Of a stretch of DNA of 5,970 nt, positions 1 to 5,022 are shown piece by piece. The notes beneath the pieces are model-generated. The model made no database searches and was not told the DNA's origin. It saw only the letters and a program-made list of their open reading frames with translations. Position 1 is the stretch's first letter; each line of letters begins with the position of its first letter. The stretch is taken from assembly GCA_947003375.1 (NCBI GenBank), contig CAMQOJ010000277.1, positions 1 to 5,970 of the forward strand, read 5' to 3'. This DNA comes from an uncultured Lachnospiraceae bacterium. GTDB lineage: Bacteria; Bacillota; Clostridia; Lachnospirales; Lachnospiraceae. The position numbers and the translations under genes were made by a program.

Positions 1-48
1 CGAGATCCTCATCTGTCTCGTGGGCTCGGAGATGTGTATAAGAGACAG
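1..48. other. Illumina Nextera i7 adapter (library artefact)
   Basis: This is synthetic, not genomic. Bases 1-6 (CGAGAT) match the end of the P7 arm, 7-14 (CCTCATCT) sit where the 8-base i7 index goes, 15-29 (GTCTCGTGGGCTCGG) are the Nextera read-2 arm, and 30-48 (AGATGTGTATAAGAGACAG) are the 19-bp Tn5 mosaic end. Order and lengths match the commercial construct exactly. The contig therefore ends at a tagmentation junction that was not trimmed, and genomic sequence begins at base 49. Read on the minus strand, the adapter encodes the peptide LLYTSPSPRDR, a familiar contaminant at false protein ends. No biological transposon should be inferred from the mosaic end. Confidence 0.97.
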
Positions 49-833
49 AGGCAAGGGAGGTCGGCGCTAAGGGCATACAGATGTATGCGGTGGACGGCGA
101 GCACACCCCGGAGCAGCTTACGGGGGGGAAGCGGAAGGAGCTTCTGGATATGGTGAAATCGGAGGGGCTGGTGTTCTCCGCCCTCTGCGGGGATCTGGGG
201 AAGGGCTTCCACAATCCCGAGCTGAATCCGGGGCTGATCGAGAAGTCCATGCGCATCCTGGAGCTGGCAAAGGATCTGGAGACGGACATCGTCACCACCC
301 ACATCGGCGTGGTCCCCGCGGATCCCGGCCATGACCGCTACAAGATCATGCAGGAGGCGTGCTTCAAGCTGGCCGAGTACGCGGATTCCCTGAACGCGCA
401 TTTCGCCATCGAGACAGGGCCCGAGGAGTCTGCCACATTGAAGCAGTTCCTGGACGGCCTGCACTCCACCGGCGTGGCGGTGAACTTAGATCCCGCCAAC
501 CTGATCATGGTCACCGGCGACGATCCCGTCCAGGCGGTACATAATCTGAAGGACTACATCGTGCATACCCATGCCAAGGACGGCGTGCGCAACTACTACC
601 GCAATCCCGAGGAGGTCTACGGCCTTGTGGAGGCGGAGATGCTGGCAAGCCCTTCCTTCGCGGAGCTTCCTCTGGGCAAGGGCGGCGTGGACTTCAAGAA
701 TTACCTGAAGGCCCTGGACGAGATAGGCTATCACGGATTCCTCACCATCGAGCGCGAGGTTGGCGACGATCCGGAGGGAGATATCCGTCTGGCCGTAGAT
801 TTCCTGAATGGCTTGATAAATTATACTGCTTAA
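49..833 (+). CDS. Sugar phosphate isomerase/epimerase, TIM barrel, 5'-truncated by contig end
   Basis: A member of the xylose-isomerase-like TIM-barrel superfamily (AP endonuclease family 2 fold), cytoplasmic, expected to isomerise or epimerise a sugar or sugar phosphate with a divalent metal. The frame stays open upstream of the first Met (base 81), and that upstream stretch (AREVGAKGIQMYAV from base 51) looks like the usual strand-1 motif, so the Met is internal and the true start is lost beyond the adapter. Counting that Met as 1, the likely metal ligands are Glu111 (FAIETG), Asp137 (NLDPAN), His164 (VHTHAKDG) and Glu224 (TIERE), in the order seen in the family. GDLGKGF (38-44) and GKGGVDF (199-205) are further family-like loops. 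Probably only about 20-30 residues are missing. It lies 82 bases before a second member of the superfamily. The substrate cannot be named. Confidence 0.9.
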
Positions 834-845
834 CAGTTAAAAGTT

Positions 846-874
846 TTTGGTATTTACGGAGCGGCTTTTACAAT
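846..874 (+). promoter_or_regulatory. Weak candidate promoter before the second isomerase gene
   Basis: The 82-base gap has a good -10 hexamer, TACAAT (869-874), but the -35 at 17-base spacing is only TTTGGT (846-851), a poor match. It could give the second isomerase its own transcript, but read-through from the upstream gene is equally possible because no terminator is visible in the gap. Confidence 0.25.
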
Positions 875-915
875 GGAAAGCGAACTTTCTGTTGTCGTGA
901 ATAGGAGGAAATGAA

Positions 916-1791
916 ATGAAATTTTCAGTCAGTGTATATAGCTTCATGCAGTATATCCAGGACGGCAGGCTGACGCCGTTCTCCTGCATCGAAAAGGTGA
1001 AGGAGATGGGCTTCGACGCCATCGAGTACGTGGACTTCGCCTTCCCTGAGGACGAGGACCCGACAGAGTACGCCAAAAAGCTGCGCGCCGAGGCCGACAG
1101 GGTGGGCCTGGCCATCTCCAACTACGCCGTGGGGGCCGACTTCCTGAACGGCAGCGGCGGCGACCTGGAGGCCGAGGTGGAGCGCCTCAAGGGTCAGGTG
1201 GACATCGCCGCCATCCTGGGCTGCCCTACCATGCGCCATGACGTGACAGGCGGGATTGCGAACCGCACTTATCAGGGATACGACAATGTGGTGGAGCGCC
1301 TGGCAAAGGGCTGCCGGGCCGTGGCGGAGTACGCGGCGCAGAAGGGCATCAGGACCATGACCGAGAACCACGGCTTTTTCTCCCAGGACAGCCTACGGGT
1401 GGAGAAGTTGATCAACACGGTGGCCAGCGACAATTTCGGCCAGCTTGTGGACATGGGCAATTTCCTCTGCGCGGACGACGACCCCGTGACGGCCGTGGGC
1501 AGGTGCGCGCCCTACGCGTTCTATGTCCATGCCAAGGACTTCATCGTAAAGAGCGGCCAGGGGGTCAACCCGGGCCAGGGCTTCTTCCTCTCCAGGGGCG
1601 GCAATTTCCTGCGGGGCACCATCGTGGGACACGGAGACGTTCCTGTAGTACAGTGTCTGCGGGCCCTGAAGGGCGCAGGGTATGACGGGTACATAGCCAT
1701 CGAGTTCGAGGGCATGGAGGACTGCGTCAAGGGCGTGGCCATCGGCCTGGAGAACCTGAAAAGATACGTGGCGGAAGTGTACGGAGCGTGA
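916..1791 (+). CDS. Sugar phosphate isomerase/epimerase, TIM barrel (complete)
   Basis: A complete 291-residue cytoplasmic TIM-barrel protein of the xylose-isomerase-like superfamily, a usual length. The start is set by AGGAGG at 903-908, seven bases before ATG 916; the ATG at 911 is out of frame. Predicted metal ligands are Glu150 (TMTENHG), Asp179 (LVDMGNF), His205 (YVHAKDF) and Glu263 (IAIEFEG). HGDVPV (239-244) matches the H-G-D-V/I-P loop common in the family, and ALKGAGYDGY (250-259) is the typical helix before the last strand. It is clearly different in sequence from the isomerase upstream, so the pair is not a recent duplication and may catalyse successive steps. Family is secure; substrate (inositol, keto-sugar, rare hexose) is unknown. 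Confidence 0.93.
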   Translation: MKFSVSVYSFMQYIQDGRLTPFSCIEKVKEMGFDAIEYVDFAFPEDEDPTEYAKKLRAEADRVGLAISNYAVGADFLNGSGGDLEAEVERLKGQVDIAAILGCPTMRHDVTGGIANRTYQGYDNVVERLAKGCRAVAEYAAQKGIRTMTENHGFFSQDSLRVEKLINTVASDNFGQLVDMGNFLCADDDPVTAVGRCAPYAFYVHAKDFIVKSGQGVNPGQGFFLSRGGNFLRGTIVGHGDVPVVQCLRALKGAGYDGYIAIEFEGMEDCVKGVAIGLENLKRYVAEVYGA

Positions 1792-1867
1792 GAAGGATAC
1801 CTGTGGTACAGGCATTCTTCCGGGCTTGCGGCAGTTTGACGACAGCCGCGCCGGCGCATATGGAAAG

Positions 1868-1890
1868 GGGCTGCCGCTTTGCGGCGGCCC
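1868..1890 (+). terminator. GC-rich hairpin, possible terminator of the isomerase unit
   Basis: GGGCTGCCGC (1868-1877) pairs over all ten positions, one of them G-U, with GCGGCGGCCC (1881-1890) around a three-base TTT loop. It lies 76 bases after the isomerase stop. The tail is TGATTTATA, not a clean T run, so termination may be weak; the hairpin could instead protect the 3' end from decay. Confidence 0.45.
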
Positions 1891-1930
1891 TGATTTATAC
1901 TGACGGCTTAAAGTATGCCGAGTCGTCCGG

Positions 1931-1981
1931 CTCACGAGCGGAAAGTACCGTGAACCGGTAGTATATTTTACCGCTTGTGAG
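1931..1981. repeat. Inverted repeat upstream of cutC (operator pair or RNA stem)
   Basis: CTCACGAGCGG (1931-1941) and CCGCTTGTGAG (1971-1981) are an 11-bp inverted repeat with one G-T pair. Between them TACCG (1946-1950) and CGGTA (1956-1960) form a second, inner 5-bp stem around TGAAC. The arms are 40 bp apart centre to centre and end 63 bases before the cutC start. As RNA this gives a two-part hairpin in the leader; as DNA it could be a paired operator. No recognised riboswitch consensus and no convincing promoter were seen in the gap. Confidence 0.4.
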
Positions 1982-2032
1982 TATATGACGGCGGATGATT
2001 GAGCGGAGCATGGACAGGCACAGGGCCTGGAG

Positions 2033-2038
2033 AGGAGG
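2033..2038 (+). promoter_or_regulatory. Ribosome-binding site fixing the TTG start of cutC
   Basis: A perfect AGGAGG ends six bases before TTG 2045. The ATG at 2010 lies upstream and out of frame, so the Shine-Dalgarno site together with the conserved N-terminus (KRYILEACV) decides the non-ATG start. Confidence 0.8.
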
Positions 2039-2044
2039 ATTCGT

Positions 2045-2797
2045 TTGAAGAGATACATTTTGGAGGCATGCGTGGATTCCCCGGAATCTGCGGTGGAAGC
2101 CGTAGCGGGAGGGGCGGACCGCCTGGAGCTGTGCGGTAACCTTATTATAGGCGGCACCACCCCGGAGCAGGCATTGTATGAAAAGGTCAGGGAGCTGACG
2201 GACATCAGGATTCATGTGCTGATTCGTCCCCGGTACGGCGACTTCCTGTACACGGAGCATGAGTTTGGTATCATACTGCGCAGTGTGGAGCTGTACAGGC
2301 AGCTCGGTGCGGAGGGCGTGGTGGTGGGGTGCCTCCTGCCGGACGGCTCCCTGGACACGGAGCGGATAAAGGCTCTCAGGGAGGCGGCAGGGGACATGTC
2401 CATGACCCTTCACCGGGCCTTCGACATGTGCCGGGATCCCTATGAGGCTCTGGAGCAGGCCAAGGGCCTGGGAGTCCAGACCATCCTCACCTCCGGCCAG
2501 AAGGCCGACTGCACCAAGGGCAGGGAGCTGATTGCCCACCTGGTGCGGGAGAGTGCCGGTCAGGTGGACATCATGGCGGGCGGCGGCGTGGACGCTGCCG
2601 TGATTCGGCAGATGATTCCCGCCACTGGGGCCACAAGCTATCACATGTCCGGGAAGAACGTGCTGGACAGTGCCATGTCCTATAGGAAGCAGGACGTGTC
2701 CATGGGTGTGCCGGGGCTGGGGGAATACGAGATATTCCGTACCGACCGGGAGAAGATACAGGCGGCCAGGCAGGTGCTGGACGAGATTTCACAGTAA
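2045..2797 (+). CDS. cutC: CutC family TIM-barrel protein
   Basis: A 250-residue protein, close in length to E. coli CutC (about 248). Family hallmarks are easy to see: LEACVDS (6-12), GADRLELC (23-30), IRPRYGDF (60-67), TLHRAFDMC (121-129), ILTSGQK (147-153) and IMAGGGV (176-182). Translation starts at TTG behind a strong AGGAGG. CutC was named for copper tolerance in E. coli, but that phenotype was later ascribed to the sRNA MicL made from within the E. coli gene, so the enzyme's job is open. The fold is a TIM barrel related to phosphosugar-handling enzymes. Cys9 and Cys30 are in conserved segments, but nothing here proves copper binding. It sits 253 bases after a sugar isomerase and 107 before a sugar mutarotase. 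It is unrelated to choline TMA-lyase, which shares the symbol. Confidence 0.95.
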   Translation: MKRYILEACVDSPESAVEAVAGGADRLELCGNLIIGGTTPEQALYEKVRELTDIRIHVLIRPRYGDFLYTEHEFGIILRSVELYRQLGAEGVVVGCLLPDGSLDTERIKALREAAGDMSMTLHRAFDMCRDPYEALEQAKGLGVQTILTSGQKADCTKGRELIAHLVRESAGQVDIMAGGGVDAAVIRQMIPATGATSYHMSGKNVLDSAMSYRKQDVSMGVPGLGEYEIFRTDREKIQAARQVLDEISQ

Positions 2798-2891
2798 GCT
2801 GCAGCGGCATTTTGCAGGGTATGCTTTTATGGAAAAGGATGGTAAAATAGGGAAAAAGGGCCGACAGGCCTGAGAGCGAAAAAAATGGAAT

Positions 2892-2897
2892 GGAGGA
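2892..2897 (+). promoter_or_regulatory. Ribosome-binding site deciding the fucU start
   Basis: GGAGGA lies eight bases before ATG 2905. An in-frame ATG at 2890 would add five residues (MEEKG) but overlaps this site and has only an A-rich stretch upstream. Family proteins begin at MLK, matching 2905. Confidence 0.75.
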
Positions 2898-2904
2898 AAA
2901 AGGG

Positions 2905-3339
2905 ATGCTGAAAGGGATACCGAAGATTTTGTCACCGGAGCTTTTGAAGGTGATGTGCGAGATGGGACATGGAGACAGGATTGTAATCGCAGACGGGAAC
3001 TTCCCCTCCGAATCCGTGGGGAAGGACGCCAAAGTGATCCGCATGGACGGGCATGGGGCCTGTGAGGTCCTGAAGGCCGTGCTGGAGCTGTTCCCGCTGG
3101 ACACTTATGTGGAGAAGCCCGTGAACCTGATGGAGGTGGTGCCCGGGGATAAGGTGGAGACCCCGATCTGGGAGGAGTACGAGAAGCTGGTACAGGCCGC
3201 CGACGCCAGGGGGGCGGCGGCCATCGGCCACATAGAGCGGTTCGCCTTCTATGAGGAGGCCGCAAAGGCGTATGCCATCGTGGCCACCGGGGAGGGCGCG
3301 CTGTACGCCAATGTCATGCTGCAGAAGGGCGTAGTTTAA
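2905..3339 (+). CDS. fucU: RbsD/FucU family sugar mutarotase, FucU-like
   Basis: A 144-residue protein (E. coli FucU has about 140) that should interconvert alpha and beta anomers of L-fucose or a related sugar in the cytoplasm, feeding isomerases that accept one anomer. It follows E. coli FucU closely at the start (MLKGIPKILSPELLKVMCEM against [20 protein letters not shown]). MGHGD (20-24) holds the catalytic His22 and Asp24; RFAFYE (112-117) and YANVMLQKGV (134-143) are further FucU-type signatures. These favour FucU over ribose pyranase RbsD. Start chosen from the ribosome-binding site and the family N-terminus. It is 107 bases after cutC with no strong terminator between, so the two may share a transcript. 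No fucI, fucK or fucA is present in the window, so fucose itself is not assured as substrate. Confidence 0.92.
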   Translation: MLKGIPKILSPELLKVMCEMGHGDRIVIADGNFPSESVGKDAKVIRMDGHGACEVLKAVLELFPLDTYVEKPVNLMEVVPGDKVETPIWEEYEKLVQAADARGAAAIGHIERFAFYEEAAKAYAIVATGEGALYANVMLQKGVV

Positions 3340-3375
3340 AGTACGCCCAGTGCAGAACTCTCCGGCCGGACGGAG

Positions 3376-3585
3376 TCATCCTTTGTGGCGCGATAGCCTG
3401 TGAAACAGGATTGCCAGGCCATAGAAGAGCAGGACAGAGCCGCAGCACAGGGACACCAACAGGACGAATTCCGTAAACCGGCTGCTGCGCCAGGCCCTGT
3501 TCAGAAAAGGAATGCCCAGCACGATAAAGAAGTACCAGAATACAGGGGACAGGCACCTGCGCAGAATGGAAGCGGATAGCACGAC
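3376..3585 (-). pseudogene. C-terminal remnant of a two-helix membrane protein
   Basis: A minus-strand frame of about 69 codons ending in TGA at 3376-3378. It encodes two clear membrane segments, one around PVFWYFFIVLGIPFL and one around TEFVLLVSLCCGSVLLFYG, with a basic tail (HRLSRHKG). Third codon positions are mostly G/C, as in neighbouring genes, which supports former or current coding. The only start is GTG 3580-3582 with no Shine-Dalgarno, and the frame is closed by TAA (3586-3588), which is the first base triplet of the adjacent palindrome. I infer a protein that lost its front when that junction formed. It could still be a small intact gene. I do not recognise the family. Confidence 0.4.
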
Positions 3586-3684
3586 TTATACCGACAAAAA
3601 AACTATACCGACATTTCCTGAAATCCCAGCAACCACAGGGGATTTCCGAAAAAATATCGGTATAGTTTTTTATAGACGGTATAA
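3586..3684. repeat. 99-bp near-palindrome with four TATACCG repeats
   Basis: The two halves are near-perfect inverted copies around an 11-base centre (3628-3638). TTATACCG (3586-3593) pairs with CGGTATAA (3677-3684); CTATACCGA (3603-3611) with TCGGTATAG (3657-3665); GAAATCCC (3620-3627) with GGGATTTC (3639-3646). Each half carries the TATACCG unit twice: TATACCGACA at 3587-3596 and again at 3604-3613 on the left, and inverted copies at 3657-3664 and 3677-3683 on the right. It is AT-rich in a GC-rich setting and has gene remnants on both sides. Candidates are a small non-autonomous element, an operator array or a terminator. No target-site duplication is evident next to the ends. Confidence 0.75.
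3596..3671. terminator. Bidirectional intrinsic terminator-like hairpin
   Basis: The core of the palindrome has the layout of a two-way terminator: seven A (3596-3602), a stem beginning CTATACCGA (3603-3611), the loop region, the pairing arm TCGGTATAG (3657-3665), then six T (3666-3671). It is the best terminator for the cutC-fucU transcript, although 256 bases past the fucU stop, and would also stop minus-strand transcripts. Confidence 0.55.
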
Positions 3685-4154
3685 AGCTTCCGCTATTTTG
3701 CGGAGGTTTTCCTGAACGGGCGATTCGTGGCGGAGGGGAACCCGCGGAGGAAACAGCAGAAAAATCGCCCCATGCTGAAAGCGGATCGGCTGCTGCTGGC
3801 GATGGCCCGACAGCGGGAGAGGAAAGTCTGCAAAGCGATAAGGGGACAGCGGGCAGCGGACACAGGACAGACGCAGCCAGCGACAGTGACGCAGGAAAAG
3901 CAGGCCTGTCCGTCACCATAAAGCTCCATGACGGCAGCCTCCATACGGTGCATGGGCAGAGAGACACGGTGGAAATCGACCTTTCCCGAATCCCTCTGGC
4001 GGACGGAACCTGCTATCAGCCCATACTGTGGACGACAGAGCATCCTTATCCATACGAAATGACGGTAGGACTGGGAGAGGACAAAGTATCCTCCTATTTC
4101 GGCCTCAGGACCATTGCCGTGGAGCAGCAGAACTTTGACTCTCAAAGGAATCTG

Positions 4155-4183
4155 TTGCAGGAGGGTCGGCTTTGTGCTATCAT
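4155..4183 (+). promoter_or_regulatory. Promoter for the NUDIX-membrane protein unit
   Basis: TTGCAG (4155-4160), a 17-base spacer, then TATCAT (4178-4183) preceded by TGC, an extended -10. Transcription would begin near 4190, giving a leader of roughly 165 bases before ATG 4357. This is the best sigma-70-type promoter on the plus strand. Confidence 0.6.
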
Positions 4184-4227
4184 GTTAGGCGGACAGAGAC
4201 AGCCGATTTACAGATCAGGAATGGCGT

Positions 4228-4262
4228 CTGCCTTGCGGCAGGGAAATTGGGCGGCAAGGCAG
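4228..4262 (+). promoter_or_regulatory. Leader with two mutually exclusive hairpins
   Basis: CTGCCTTGC (4228-4236) pairs perfectly over nine bases with GCAAGGCAG (4254-4262). The same CTGCC (4228-4232) can instead pair with GGCAG (4237-4241) around TTGC. Both lie in the untranslated leader of the NUDIX gene. No T run follows either, so this is not a normal attenuator; a role in stability or translation is only a suggestion. Confidence 0.3.
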
Positions 4263-4356
4263 CGCTTCGGAAATAAGGCAGGATTGCTTAAACATCGTCC
4301 GGGGACCGTAGGACCGGAATCGGCGCCTTGGAGGCACTCATCAGGAGGTTAGGGAA

Positions 4357-5016
4357 ATGGATAAGAATAAGGACAGCAATGAAAAAGAAAGCATGGCATC
4401 GGAAAATTCCGATGGTGCGGTAGAAGCGGCGGATACGCGGGAAAATCTGGCCTGGGAGGAAATCAGCACGGAGCATATCGTACAGGATGAATGGATTGAC
4501 TTCAGGCGCTCTGATTACCGCTTCCCGGACGGAAAGGTCTTCGGGCCTTTTTACAGCTATAGCCGCCGGGACTACTGTATCATCGTGGCATCGGACGAAG
4601 AGGGGAACTATCTCTGCGTCAGGCAGTTCCGCCAGGGCATCAGGCAGGTGACCACGGAATTCCCCGCAGGCGGCATCGAACGCAAGGACGGCAGACAGTA
4701 CGGCACAGGGCATGGCCCCGACGTGGCGGAGGACGCGCTGGAGGCGGCCAGGCGGGAGCTGCTGGAGGAGACCGGCTATGAATCGGACGAATGGAGGTTT
4801 CTGTGCGCCATCCCCTCCAACGCCACCATAGAGGACAACTACGCCTATATCTTCATGGCAGAGAACTGCCGCAAGGCGGGGGCACAGCACCTGGACGAGA
4901 CCGAATTCCTGGGCGTCAGGAGATATTCCGCCTCTGAAATCCAGGAAATGATTGATAAGGGCCAGTTCCAGCAGGCCATCCACATCCTGGCGTGGCTGCT
5001 TGCACAGAGGGGATAG
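4357..5016 (+). CDS. NUDIX hydrolase, ADP-ribose pyrophosphatase-like
   Basis: A 219-residue cytoplasmic enzyme expected to split a nucleoside diphosphate linked to another group, most likely ADP-ribose or a nucleotide sugar. The start is secure: AGGAGG (4343-4348) lies eight bases before ATG 4357. Residues 1-32 are acidic and low in complexity. The core has VRQFRQGIRQVTTEFPAGGIE (88-108, in two parts: VRQFRQGI and TEFPAGGIE), typical of the ADP-ribose pyrophosphatase group, and the Nudix helix EDALEAARRELLEETGY (125-141) with metal-binding Glu134, Glu137 and Glu138. Between GGIE and that helix are about 16 residues (109-124, Gly-rich), a longer Nudix loop than in E. coli NudF. SNATIEDNYAYIF (154-166) follows. 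The downstream membrane protein gene starts six bases after the stop, so they are probably co-transcribed. Exact substrate unknown. Confidence 0.92.
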   Translation: MDKNKDSNEKESMASENSDGAVEAADTRENLAWEEISTEHIVQDEWIDFRRSDYRFPDGKVFGPFYSYSRRDYCIIVASDEEGNYLCVRQFRQGIRQVTTEFPAGGIERKDGRQYGTGHGPDVAEDALEAARRELLEETGYESDEWRFLCAIPSNATIEDNYAYIFMAENCRKAGAQHLDETEFLGVRRYSASEIQEMIDKGQFQQAIHILAWLLAQRG

Positions 5017-5022
5017 GGACAG

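Larger units (their letters stand above)
3882..4352 (+). pseudogene. Glycoside hydrolase family 2-like remnant
   Basis: In one frame the translation reads LSVTIKLHDG, then VEIDLSRIPLADG, then ILWTTEHPYPYEMTV, then DKVSSYFGLRTIAVE. This order (beta-sandwich strand, L-W-x-x-E-H-P-Y-x-Y-x-M/L, S-Y-F-G-x-R) is the end of the central immunoglobulin-like domain of GH2 beta-glycosidases such as beta-glucuronidase. Past it, AIMLGGQRQPIYRSG (from about 4176) resembles the degraded N-G-x-P-I-Y/F entry to the catalytic barrel. The frame is open from 3666, with a Ser/Asp/Gly/Ala-rich low-complexity stretch (about 3780-3900), but has no start except GTG 3948 without a ribosome-binding site. No sugar-binding domain precedes it and no barrel follows. 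The stop is at 4350-4352, just before the next gene, whose promoter lies inside it. I call it a decayed internal fragment; a short live gene from 3948 is possible but unlikely. Confidence 0.55.

Noticed and set aside
30..48. Tn5/IS50 mosaic end as a sign of a transposon
   Set aside because: It lies inside a full Nextera adapter with index and primer arm, so it is a reagent sequence.
9..464. Minus-strand frame of 151 codons at the window start
   Set aside because: Antisense to the isomerase and ends inside the sequencing adapter; its tail is the known adapter-derived peptide.
925..1371. Minus-strand 148-codon frame
   Set aside because: Lies wholly antisense to the complete isomerase; composition (His, Leu, Val-rich) is that of a mirror of a GC-rich gene.
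1836..1864. TTGACG-17-TATGGA as a promoter
   Set aside because: The -10 is poor and transcription would run directly into the GC hairpin at 1868.
1895..2644. Minus-strand 249-codon frame over cutC
   Set aside because: cutC matches its family along its full length on the other strand; this frame has no recognisable motif.
3361..3385. Small hairpin CTCCG/CGGAG just after fucU as its terminator
   Set aside because: Only five base pairs and no T run; the larger hairpin at 3596-3671 is a far better candidate.
3561..3700. Target-site duplication flanking the palindrome
   Set aside because: Bases next to 3586 and 3684 do not form a matching direct repeat, so insertion by transposition is not shown.
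3727..3921. Plus-strand basic 64-codon frame starting at GTG 3727
   Set aside because: Arg/Gln-rich, no ribosome-binding site, and overlaps the frame that runs into the GH2 motifs; probably the shifted reading of the low-complexity stretch.
3693..4145. Minus-strand 150-codon frame over the GH2-like remnant
   Set aside because: No family motif or start signal, and the opposite frame has GH2-like motifs in order.
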